Shown here: positions 1 to 8,324 of the stretch, one piece after another
Numbering within the stretch: position 1 is the stretch's first letter
Layout: each line of letters opens with the position of its first letter
Assembly: GCA_946122785.1 (NCBI GenBank)
Contig: CAMGYJ010000003.1
Location: 4,960,001-5,024,000, forward strand
Source of the DNA: Linum tenue
Taxonomy: Eukaryota; Streptophyta; Magnoliopsida; Malpighiales; Linaceae
Direction of reading: 5' to 3'
DNA: 64,000 nucleotides
The notes under the pieces: model-generated
What the model saw: the letters and a program-made list of their open reading frames with translations, nothing else
What the model was told of the DNA's origin: nothing
The model's database searches: none
Made by a program: the position numbers and the translations under genes

Positions 1-2
1 TT

Positions 3-2183
3 ATCAATCGTCTTCCTTCCTCGGCCTTGCGTGGTAAAATTCCATACACTCTTCTCTTCAATTTGCCGCCTGCCTTTCATAAGCTGCGTATTTTCGGGTG
101 CCTATGTTATCCATGGCTTCGCCCCTACTCTGCTCATAAACTTGATCCTCGATCCCGCCCGTGTCTATTCCTTGGTTACTGTCCGCAGCGAAGTGCTTAT
201 CGTTGTTTTGATCCCACCACTCATCGCCTTTTTCTCTCTCGTCATGTCATCTTTGTTGAGTCTCATTTTCCAGGGTACTGTGCCACGCCTCCTGCTGATT
301 TGTCCACGTCCGAGTCTTGGCTGTATGATATGTCGCCTACCATCACCACAATCTCTACACATCATCCGGCGATTCCTTCCTCTTTGGCGGCGGCTCCTGT
401 GCGAGATTCTTCTGCTGGGTCTTCATCTGGCTCCTCTCCTGGGCCTTCTTCTAGTGGGCCCCCTGCCACTCCCTCTACTGCGGCCCTTGTGCAGCCTACT
501 GGTCCGCCACCCATCATCCGCTCCCATCCAATGCAGACACGGGCCCAGCGGGGTATTTTCAGGCCCAAGCGGCGCCTCTTTCTCACTCAACTCTCCCCTG
601 GGCCTCCGCCTCTTGCGCCCCTATCAGTAAATGAGGCCCGGAAATATAAGGAGTGGGATGCGGCTCTTACTGCTGAGAATTCTGCTTTGATAGCTAATGA
701 TACATGGGAGCTTGTTCCGCGGCTTCCGCATTATAATGTTCTTGGTAATCGGTGGGTTTTTCGGGTCAAGCATCATTCCGATGGATCTATTGAGCGTTTC
801 AAAACACGCTTGGTTGCTAAAGGTTTTCATCAACGCCCTGGTCTTGATTTCACTGATACATTCAGTCCGGTTGTTAAGCCTGTCACTGTGCGTACTGTTT
901 TTACCTTGGCTCTAACTCATGGCTGGTCCATTGCTCAGTTCGATGTGAATAATGCCTTTCTTCAAGGACCCTTGGAAGATGAGGTCTACATGGTTCAACC
1001 TCCTGGGTTTGTTGATCCTTCCCGACCGCACCATGTTTGTCGTCTTAAGAAGGCAATTTATGGTCTTCGTCAGGCACCACGAGCTTGGTACACTACGCTG
1101 TGCTCTTTCCTCCAGGATTTTGGCTTTCAGAAGACTCATTCTGATGCCTCTCTATTCGTCTACTCCAGTGGGCGCACACTACTCTATTTTTTGATCTATG
1201 TTGATGATTTGCTTCTTACGGGCAACGATCCTACTGTGCTTGCCTCTTTTCAGCAGGCTCTCTCTCATCGTTTCTCTCTGAAGGCCCTTGGTGATGTCAA
1301 CTATTTCCTGGGCATTGAGATTATTCCTACTGCGACTGGTTTTCTGTTGTCTCAACATAAATATATGGTTGACATTCTTCATCGGTTTCTTATGATGGAT
1401 GCCAAGTCCGTTGACACTCCTATGGCTGCCTCCGTCACTCTCACTCTTGATGATGGTACTCCTCCTGCTGACGCCACCAGATTTCGCCAAGCGGTTGGTG
1501 CCCTTCAGTACCTTGTCTATACTCGGCCTGACATTGCTTTCTCGGTTAACAAGCTTTCTCAGTATATGCATGCTCCGACTGCTCATCACTGGCAATGTGT
1601 AAAACGTCTTCTTCGTTATATCTCTGGCACTCTCACCTATGGACTCTCCATTCGGCGCTCCACTACTCCCTTGACGTTGACCGCCTTTGCAGATTCCGAT
1701 TGGGCAGGCAATCCGGATGACCGCTCCTCTACTACTGGTTATCTTGTCTATCTTGGGCCTACACTTATCTCCTGGCGGTCTCAGAAACAACGTACTGTTG
1801 CTCGTTCCAGCACTGAGGCAGAATATCGTGCCATTGCTAATACTGCGGCTGAGCTAGAGTGGATTCAGAATTTACTTCAGGAGCTCCGGGTTCCCATGGC
1901 TTCTGCGCCCACGCTTTATTCCGACAACCTTGGTGCAACCTATTTTAGCTCCAACCCGGTCTTCCATTCCCGAATGAAACATTTAGCCTTGGATTATCAC
2001 TTCGCCCGTCAGCTGGTGCAGGCGGGTCGTCTTCGTGTCTCATATATTCCCACTGCTCATCAGCTTGCCGACGCTCTTACAAAGCCGCTCCCCGCCTCTC
2101 GGTTTCTTCTTCTACGGTCCAAGATTGGAGTCGTTGATACCTCCTCCATCTTGCGGGGGCGTATTAAGGAAAATAAAGATTAA
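3..2183 (+). CDS. Ty1/copia polyprotein, 3' part (integrase end, reverse transcriptase, RNase H), cut by the window edge
   Basis: The reading frame is already open at the left edge (INRLPSSALRGK, typical of the end of a copia integrase) and runs without a stop to TAA at 2181-2183. Reverse transcriptase follows a proline/serine-rich linker: it includes WVFRVKHHSDG, RLVAKGFHQ, the DVNNAFLQG block, YGLRQAPRAWY and the catalytic YVDD near 1198-1209. RNase H follows, with ADSDWAG, SRSSTEAEYRA and HLALDYHF. Gag, protease and most of integrase lie left of the window. An internal TTG or ATG is not a meaningful start because this is the tail of a Gag-Pol protein. The frame is intact, so the copy is fairly young or under recent selection. 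It would copy element RNA into DNA in cytoplasmic particles. Confidence 0.93.
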   Translation: MNRLPSSALRGKIPYTLLFNLPPAFHKLRIFGCLCYPWLRPYSAHKLDPRSRPCLFLGYCPQRSAYRCFDPTTHRLFLSRHVIFVESHFPGYCATPPADLSTSESWLYDMSPTITTISTHHPAIPSSLAAAPVRDSSAGSSSGSSPGPSSSGPPATPSTAALVQPTGPPPIIRSHPMQTRAQRGIFRPKRRLFLTQLSPGPPPLAPLSVNEARKYKEWDAALTAENSALIANDTWELVPRLPHYNVLGNRWVFRVKHHSDGSIERFKTRLVAKGFHQRPGLDFTDTFSPVVKPVTVRTVFTLALTHGWSIAQFDVNNAFLQGPLEDEVYMVQPPGFVDPSRPHHVCRLKKAIYGLRQAPRAWYTTLCSFLQDFGFQKTHSDASLFVYSSGRTLLYFLIYVDDLLLTGNDPTVLASFQQALSHRFSLKALGDVNYFLGIEIIPTATGFLLSQHKYMVDILHRFLMMDAKSVDTPMAASVTLTLDDGTPPADATRFRQAVGALQYLVYTRPDIAFSVNKLSQYMHAPTAHHWQCVKRLLRYISGTLTYGLSIRRSTTPLTLTAFADSDWAGNPDDRSSTTGYLVYLGPTLISWRSQKQRTVARSSTEAEYRAIANTAAELEWIQNLLQELRVPMASAPTLYSDNLGATYFSSNPVFHSRMKHLALDYHFARQLVQAGRLRVSYIPTAHQLADALTKPLPASRFLLLRSKIGVVDTSSILRGRIKENKD

Positions 2184-2349
2184 ATGTATTTTACTTTATT
2201 ATTTTTTCTGCCTATTCTTTCTCCCCACATTTTCCATTATCATTCTGTTCCTAGCTTCAAGGAACATGGGGAACCTTTTCTGTTGCTTCTGTATGTATAT
2301 TAAACAGAGACAATCATCTAATAACAATCAAGTTTTGATTCTCTCAACA
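2162..2349 (+). repeat. Putative 3' LTR of the left-edge copia element
   Basis: A polypurine tract (TTGCGGGGGCG, 2151-2161) sits where the 3' LTR should begin, and the coding frame reads a few codons beyond it, as in many copia elements. The LTR would run from TATTAAGG (a probable decayed TGTTAAGG) to CTCTCAACA at 2349, about 188 bp. The partner 5' LTR is outside the window, so the right boundary is inferred from the terminal CA only. Confidence 0.5.
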
Positions 2350-3280
2350 ACATCAATAGCAAAACCTCTTTCACTCTTCAAATTTATCGATGAAAAGTTA
2401 TGTACAACCTCCACAACCTACTGTTGTAAAGAAAATCTCGTTGACACAAGCAGGTTGTTTCCCCTGATCACCACACTTTCAAAGAATTATTGTTGAATAT
2501 TTATGCCGGTCAAGATAATCTCGAATGTATATGTTAAGCTTCCTCGTTTAAGAAATAAAATTAAGTAGGAAAAATTGTGAAAATTAAAGATCGACTAAGT
2601 GGGGACCGAGGGGAGAACTTAGAAGGGAGCTGATTCTCTAGTGGTGATCAAATGATGAATTCAGGGAGTCTATGATTGCCTTGTGATAATTTGATTTTCA
2701 ATGGTTTTTATTTAAGTATTCTTTGAAATGCAGCATTAAGTGTGATAATCAAGTGTCCACCTTTGCCTCGATTGTTTGACTTGGCAGACATAAGCGTGCT
2801 AATGTAGGGCCTAATCCCTTTATCATAATTCTAAATGGGGATTAATTTAAATCATGAAAAGCATACATAGTAGCATAAAAACGTCATTGCCGATAAGTAA
2901 TGGTTTTTCGTGCCCAAAACATTCTCATTTCATTTCCAAATGGATTACGAATGGTGGCACGAAAATCAAGGGTCAATTAAGCTGAATATAGTATCAGGGA
3001 ACCAATGAATTAGACGCATAATCGAAGCTACGTGTAGTTCACAAAGGGTTTTGGATCAGTGATGTTATGAAAGAATTAATCGCAGTTCACGAATCACGAG
3101 TAGTGGGTTCAAGTTTTGGTAAATCTTGTTTATTCTTCCCTAAGGAATATGCCACGGTTGTTTGTTAAAAATAAGTAATCGAGCAGATAATAAAACCGCC
3201 AATAAAGCCGTACAAAAGAGAGTAATCGAGTTAGAGAATAAACTATTTTTTTTTTGTTTCCAGTAAATGTGAGTGACACG
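2350..3280. other. AT-rich intergenic stretch without recognised features
   Basis: No exon-like frame, tRNA, or terminal-repeat structure is visible. Short frames here show no family motifs. Confidence 0.6.
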
Positions 3281-4094
3281 TGTCATAAACCAGTTGGTCC
3301 CAATAACTCGAGTTGTTGGGAGAAGGTTATGTTGGATCTTATACAGGCCCATGTATGGTACTTAACCACTTCCTTACACGCCCCCTCAAACGAAAGCCGA
3401 CTCATGGGCTTGAAGTTTGCACAGGCCCGCCATACCATGTGCTTGAAAGACAACAGTTAATATTGGGGGTCGTGAGGACTTGAACACGTGACCTCAAGGA
3501 CAAACCAGCTCTGATACCATGTCATAAACCAGTTGGTCCCAATAACTCGAGTTGTTGGGAGAAGGTTATGCTGGATCTTATACAGGTCCGTGTATGGTAC
3601 TTAACCACTTCCTTACACGCCCCCTCAAACGAAAGCCGACTCATGGGCTTGAAGTTTGCACAGGCCCGCCATACCATGTACCTGAAGACAACTATTAATA
3701 TTGGGGGTCGTGAGGACTTGAACACGTGACCTCAAGGACAAACCAGCTCTGATACCATGTCATAAACCAGTTGGTCCCAATAACTCGAGTTGTTGGGAGA
3801 AGGTTATGTTGGATATTATACAGGCCCATGTATGGTACTTAACCACTTCCTTACACGCCCCCTCAAACGAAAGCCAACTCATGGGCTTGAAGTTTGCACA
3901 GGCCCGTCATACCATGTGCTTGAAAGACAACGATTAATATAGGGGGTCGTGAGGACTTGAACACGTGACCTCACGGAATAACCAGCTCTGATACCATGTC
4001 ATAAACCAGTTGGTCCCAATAACTCGAGTTGTTGGGAGAAGGTTATGCTGGATCTTATACAGGTCCGTGTATGGTACTTAACCACTTCCTTACA
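3281..4094 (-). mobile_element. Tandem TRIM array (miniature LTR retrotransposon): four LTRs, three internal domains
   Basis: Four 98-bp LTRs lie at 3281-3378, 3520-3617, 3758-3855 and 3997-4094. On the plus strand each begins TGTCATAAAC and ends CTTACA. Internal domains of 140-141 bp lie at 3379-3519, 3618-3757 and 3856-3996. Read on the minus strand, every internal domain starts with TGGTATCAGAGC directly against the LTR (for example 3508-3519 on plus), a 12-nt match to the initiator tRNA-Met primer-binding site. Each ends with a TTTGAGGGGGCG polypurine tract (3379-3390 on plus). These are the diagnostic parts of a TRIM; there is no coding capacity. Neighbouring units share single LTRs. The flanks (ACACG and GTAAT) do not match, so one edge has been rearranged. 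The same family recurs at 18566-19041 on the plus strand. Confidence 0.88.
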
Positions 4095-4441
4095 GTAATA
4101 GGGAGTCAAGTCGGTCAGGAGATGCAGTCAACCATCTCCATCATATCATACAGATAGACGTAGTCAATCGTCTCCGTCAAGTCATTCAAGAGACGCAGTC
4201 AACCGTCTCCGTCGGGTCGTTCAAGAGACGCAATCAACCGTCTCGTCACGACGTTCAAGAAGATGCAGTCAACCATCTTCATCAGGTTGTTCAAGGGAGA
4301 GAGTCAGTCGTCTCCAAATCAGCCTTGTCCGAGATGTTGTTCATCTCGAGTTTTGTTGTTCAAGCTTGTCATGCTTGTTCGTCACATTTTCCTTTTTCAA
4401 GCTCGACATTCTTGTCATTCATGTCTTCGCTTGAGGGGGAG
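4095..4441 (+). mobile_element. 3' internal remnant of a copia-type element with a minisatellite
   Basis: From about 4100 to 4320 a degenerate unit of roughly 37 bp is repeated about five times; its core reads like GAGACGCAGTCAACCGTCTC. Next comes non-coding sequence and then a polypurine tract, GCTTGAGGGGGAG, ending at 4441 directly before an LTR that starts TGTTGAGG. No pol coding remains. The left boundary coincides with the end of the TRIM array. Confidence 0.6.
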
Positions 4442-4750
4442 TGTTGAGGATATTAATTACTTAGTCAAAAATAATTAATTCCTTGTCCTCCAAGTCCCTT
4501 GTTTCCTTGTCATTGTCAAAGAAGGAAACTTGGTTGTTATTAGGGTTTTAACCCTATGTCTATATCTATATAAGCTTAGCTACGAGATTGTCGTAAGCAA
4601 GCCGTCAAGATGTAGTCTTATAATAAAATCGTCAGCCGTGAGCTCTTCCGACCTCACCGTGGATTAGTATCGATCAATCAATCGATCGAGGATACCACGT
4701 AAAACTCTCGTGTGTTCTATTTCAATTCCGCATCATCAAATTCTACAACA
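4442..4750 (+). repeat. 3' LTR of a 5'-truncated copia-type element
   Basis: This 309-bp segment begins TGTTGAGGATATT immediately after a polypurine tract and ends TTCTACAACA, the TG...CA layout of an LTR. A TATA-like TCTATATAAG lies near 4566-4575 with a plausible R-U5 beyond. Only one LTR is present, so no target duplication can be checked. Confidence 0.75.
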
Positions 4751-4938
4751 CGAACTTCCAAATTCTATGCTTTGGAGCTCATACAAATGGCCTGATGATG
4801 TTTGCGTGATGGTGATCCACTTAAGCACTCATAAGAATCTTAGTTACACCCCGACTTGCTTTTAAACTGTATTCCAGAACGATATAGAATGTCGAAATGA
4901 TACAAACAGTGGTGGAGCCACGTTGATGGCAAGGGAGA

Positions 4939-5152
4939 TGATGCGTATAGATTTATTAGAGTTTCCATAATTTGGATTAGTTATTATTATTAGTAATTTT
5001 AGGGAGAGATTATGGTAGTTGTTAGAGGGTAATGGGTTGTTGAGAGTCAATAGGCATGTCCACCTTAAGTGGAGTTAGATCAACAGTATTAGCAGCTCAA
5101 CGTGGATGTTAGCTCCACCTAGTTAGGATTTTTCTCTTTCATCTATTATGTA
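4939..5152 (+). repeat. LTR1 of the array, 3'-truncated (214 of 359 bp)
   Basis: It starts at the canonical TGATGCG immediately after the GGAGA duplication, so it carries the outer left end. It stops at CTATTATGTA, just before the TATA-like TATTTATATG of complete copies, so it is roughly the U3 part only. AA and the start of LTR2 follow directly. Confidence 0.9.
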
Positions 5153-5154
5153 AA

Positions 5155-5513
5155 TGATGCGTATAGATTTATTAGAGTTTCCATAATTTGGATTAGTTAT
5201 TATTATTAGTAATTTTAGGGAGAGATTATGGTAGTTGTTAGAGGGTAATGGGTTGTTGAGAGTCAATAGGCATGTCCACCTTAAGTGGAGTTAGATCAAC
5301 AGTATTAGCAGCTCAACGTGGATGTTAGCTCCACCTAGTTAGGATTTTTCTCTTTCATCTATTATGTATTTATATGAAGAACCAAATGAATAATAGGCAA
5401 GCAGAATTTTAGTAAGGAAAACCTCTGGTAATTTCTCGCCAAGAAAAGAGAGAACTGGCTCAATCCCGCCAAGAAAAGGGATTCATTCACTCATACGATT
5501 TCAACTCGTATCA
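5155..5513 (+). repeat. LTR2 of the array (359 bp)
   Basis: Complete copy, TGATGCG to GTATCA. It carries the CCACCTTAAGTGG variant. AA (5153-5154) precedes it and TTAA follows, with no primer-binding site between it and LTR3. Confidence 0.92.
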
Positions 5514-5517
5514 TTAA
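5514..5517. other. Two-LTR junction TTAA (first)
   Basis: LTR2 and LTR3 are joined head to tail by TTAA. TT equals the two bases between an LTR and its primer-binding site elsewhere in the array, and AA equals the two between the polypurine tract and the next LTR. This matches end-to-end joining of unprocessed cDNA. Confidence 0.85.
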
Positions 5518-5876
5518 TGATGCGTATAGATTTATTAGAGTTTCCATAATTTGGATTAGTTATTATTATTAGTAATTTTAGGGAGAGATTATGGTAGTTG
5601 TTAGAGGGTAATGGGTTGTTGAGAGTCAATAGGCATGTCCACCTTAGGTGGAGTTAGATCAACAGTATTAGCAGCTCAACGTGGATGTTAGCTCCACCTA
5701 GTTAGGATTTTTCTCTTTCATCTATTATGTATTTATATGAAGAACCAAATGAATAATAGGCAAGCAGAATTTTAGTAAGGAAAACCTCTGGTAATTTCTC
5801 GCCAAGAAAAGAGAGAACTGGCTCAATCCCGCCAAGAAAAGGGATTCATTCACTCATACGATTTCAACTCGTATCA
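5518..5876 (+). repeat. LTR3 of the array (359 bp)
   Basis: Complete copy with the CCACCTTAGGTGG variant. The primer-binding site follows at 5879-5890 after TT. Confidence 0.92.
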
Positions 5877-5878
5877 TT

Positions 5879-5890
5879 TGGTATCAGAGC
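5879..5890 (+). promoter_or_regulatory. Primer-binding site, initiator tRNA-Met type (internal domain 1)
   Basis: TGGTATCAGAGC is the standard plant LTR-element complement to the 3' end of initiator tRNA-Met. It lies two bases after LTR3. Equivalent sites lie at 8290-8301, 10338-10349 and 12749-12760. Confidence 0.9.
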
Positions 5891-5913
5891 TGTTGATCCG
5901 GATTCCGATCACG

Positions 5914-7512
5914 ATGAGCTCAAAGAGAACATCAAGAGAGGAGGAACTCATCAATCAGGCACTCAGGCAGATAGAGTGTGTCATGGCTACCTGCCGCATG
6001 ATGATTGTGTCGTATGATAAATCCATGTCAGCAACACCACCATCGCAGCCGCAAGTGGAGACCCTAGCCGCCATTGAAGAGGAGGAGATCTCCGTCCTAC
6101 CTGTAGCAACCGCACTACCACCGCCGCAAGCTGAAGCTCTATCAGAGTCGATAAAGGAGGTGGAAGAAGATGCTCACGTCGTTGACGTCGCACCGCCTGC
6201 ATCGCCGATGTCGTCCCACCCTCTTGCCGTGCCGACGAGTGTCTCCGAACCACTTCCGCCGCAGATTGAAACTTTTTTTAGTTTATCGATCGCACCCCCT
6301 GTGCACGCAGCAGGACCTCCATCGATTGTCGTTGAGCTGGAGTCAATACTTCAACCAGCAGCCATAACTGATCCCTTTTCACCAAGCCTCGGTGTAAACC
6401 AGCATCATGCGAGGATGCCACAATCCCAGTGGGTTGGCGGCCATCGACAAGAAATACAAGGATTAACCTTGGGCGGCCAAGTGAACCTCTGGAGACTTAG
6501 AAAGAAACACGGGGCGTACGTAGGCATGTTTGGTGTTGATGGTGATTTTCTGTATTGGCGGAAGCGAAGGAAGAAGGGTCGAGCTGACGTAGCTACGACC
6601 GTAAAGAAGAGGATCGGGAATCTATTTCCAAAGGGGAAGCAGCAGCCCAGGGCAAGGAAGGAACCCATGGCCCACACCATGGATTTTTGCTATCTTGATG
6701 AACGCTTTGGAAGCAAGACCTACAAGCGGAAGCGAGAGCCCAAAACTATCACCGCATCGTCAACCAACATCGCTGACCTGCCCATGATCGACAAGGAACA
6801 AGAAGCAACAAAGATCCCTGTGCTTGCGAGCTGGACAACTATAGCTAAGGAAGACTTGCCCAATCCCCTTGATCTGGTCGCACCACCGCCATTTGCTGTG
6901 GCCTCATCAGATTACAAGACCCTTAGATCACTGAGGGCCACTCTCAACATCAACGCTGATATGTGGGATCCACGGTCAAGATGCTCGATACGATTAGAAC
7001 AAGTTCGAAGAGTTGCTGTCATCGCCATGATTACGAGAAAGGGTCACAAGGGGAGACTTATTTATTGGAGGAAGAGAAGAAAGAAAATTCAAGTTGCCGA
7101 AGCTGATGCCACGTTCCATAGGAGATTCAATTTCAAGCAGGAGGGTTACCATTGGAGCTCCATTCTCAGTACATATGCTTCCACTCCGCATTGTGGAAAG
7201 CACAGTTGCCCTCGTAAGAACACAAATGTGGAGTTTTCTCTGTTGATTTTATGCGTACAAGGGTGGTATTCCCTTAGTTCGTCCCATCCGTCAAGTGATT
7301 ATGCACGTTTGGGGAAAGGGGAAGGATTAAGACATGCACAAAGGCAAGGTTTGGGATTTAGGAACCCCATAAATGGTGAGCAGCGTATTGCAAGTGTTGG
7401 AGCTGGAGCTCTCGGTGATAGGAGCTGTGTGGAAGGGGTCGAGCACAATTGGAAGCATCGCAAACAACAACCTTCTTTTGCGTTGGTCCGGGTTGAGTAT
7501 GGTTTGCGATAA
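5914..7512 (+). CDS. Array internal ORF, copy 1: uncharacterised 532-residue retroelement protein
   Basis: I chose the ATG at 5914 (MSSKRTSREEEL) because the frame upstream of it is the primer-binding site; it lies 23 bases after that site. The N-terminal third is acidic and proline-rich with predicted low complexity (about residues 40-150). The rest is strongly basic. The motif YWRKRRKK occurs twice, at residues 214-221 and 384-391, which looks like a nuclear-localisation or nucleic-acid-binding patch. I see no CCHC knuckle, aspartic protease, DDE integrase or YxDD reverse transcriptase, so I cannot call it Gag or Pol. It lies where gag should be and could be a much-diverged Gag-like protein, or a captured and remodelled gene. 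This copy differs from copies 3 and 4 at 6255 (CTT for CTG) and 6759 (TCG for TCA), both silent. Confidence 0.7.
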   Translation: MSSKRTSREEELINQALRQIECVMATCRMMIVSYDKSMSATPPSQPQVETLAAIEEEEISVLPVATALPPPQAEALSESIKEVEEDAHVVDVAPPASPMSSHPLAVPTSVSEPLPPQIETFFSLSIAPPVHAAGPPSIVVELESILQPAAITDPFSPSLGVNQHHARMPQSQWVGGHRQEIQGLTLGGQVNLWRLRKKHGAYVGMFGVDGDFLYWRKRRKKGRADVATTVKKRIGNLFPKGKQQPRARKEPMAHTMDFCYLDERFGSKTYKRKREPKTITASSTNIADLPMIDKEQEATKIPVLASWTTIAKEDLPNPLDLVAPPPFAVASSDYKTLRSLRATLNINADMWDPRSRCSIRLEQVRRVAVIAMITRKGHKGRLIYWRKRRKKIQVAEADATFHRRFNFKQEGYHWSSILSTYASTPHCGKHSCPRKNTNVEFSLLILCVQGWYSLSSSHPSSDYARLGKGEGLRHAQRQGLGFRNPINGEQRIASVGAGALGDRSCVEGVEHNWKHRKQQPSFALVRVEYGLR

Positions 7513-7565
7513 TTCACGAATTAACTCGAACCTTGAGGACAAGGTTCTTTTGAAGGGGGAAGGAA

Positions 7566-7924
7566 TGATGCGTATAGATTTATTAGAGTTTCCATAATTT
7601 GGATTAGTTATTATTATTAGTAATTTTAGGGAGAGATTATGGTAGTTGTTAGAGGGTAATGGGTTGTTGAGAGTCAATAGGCATGTACACCTTAAGTGGA
7701 GTTAGATCAACAGTATTAGCAGCTCAACGTGGATGTTAGCTCCACCTAGTTAGGATTTTTCTCTTTCATCTATTATGTATTTATATGAAGAACCAAATGA
7801 ATAATAGGCAAGCAGAATTTTAGTAAGGAAAACCTCTGGTAATTTCTCGCCAAGAAAAGAGAGAACTGGCTCAATCCCGCCAAGAAAAGGGATTCATTCA
7901 CTCATACGATTTCAACTCGTATCA
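7566..7924 (+). repeat. LTR4 of the array (359 bp)
   Basis: Directly follows the internal-1 polypurine tract (7552-7563) and AA. It carries the GTACACCTTAAGTGG variant. It is followed by TTAA, not by a primer-binding site. Confidence 0.92.
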
Positions 7925-7928
7925 TTAA
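7925..7928. other. Two-LTR junction TTAA (second)
   Basis: Joins LTR4 to LTR5 with the same four bases as the first junction, so the joined sequence reads GTATCA-TTAA-TGATGCG. Confidence 0.85.
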
Positions 7929-8287
7929 TGATGCGTATAGATTTATTAGAGTTTCCATAATTTGGATTAGTTATTATTATTAGTAATTTTAGGGAGAGAT
8001 TATGGTAGTTGTTAGAGGGTAATGGGTTGTTGAGAGTCAATAGGCATGTCCACCTTAGGTGGAGTTAGATCAACAGTATTAGCAGCTCAACGTGGATGTT
8101 AGCTCCACCTAGTTAGGATTTTTCTCTTTCATCTATTATGTATTTATATGAAGAACCAAATGAATAATAGGCAAGCAGAATTTTAGTAAGGAAAACCTCT
8201 GGTAATTTCTCGCCAAGAAAAGAGAGAACTGGCTCAATCCCGCCAAGAAAAGGGATTCATTCACTCATACGATTTCAACTCGTATCA
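7929..8287 (+). repeat. LTR5 of the array (359 bp)
   Basis: Complete copy with the CCACCTTAGGTGG variant, as in every LTR that follows a TTAA junction. The primer-binding site is at 8290-8301. Confidence 0.92.
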
Positions 8288-8324
8288 TTTGGTATCAGAG
8301 CTGTTGATCCGGATTCCGATCACG

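Noticed and set aside
31..630. Long plus-strand frame of 199 codons overlapping the copia pol frame
   Set aside because: It is an out-of-frame shadow of the integrase/linker region and has no family motif.
1179..1790. 203-codon minus-strand frame opposite copia reverse transcriptase
   Set aside because: Antisense shadow of conserved pol codons; no independent support.
4100..4320. CRISPR-like spaced repeats
   Set aside because: The units are contiguous degenerate tandem repeats with no unique spacers, in a plant retroelement.
3254..4478. Short frames inside the TRIM array and copia tail
   Set aside because: They repeat with the 239-bp unit and overlap primer sites and polypurine tracts; non-coding element sequence.
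7327..7677. 116-codon minus-strand frame repeated in each array unit
   Set aside because: It crosses the ORF end, polypurine tract and LTR start antisense; its recurrence only reflects the array.
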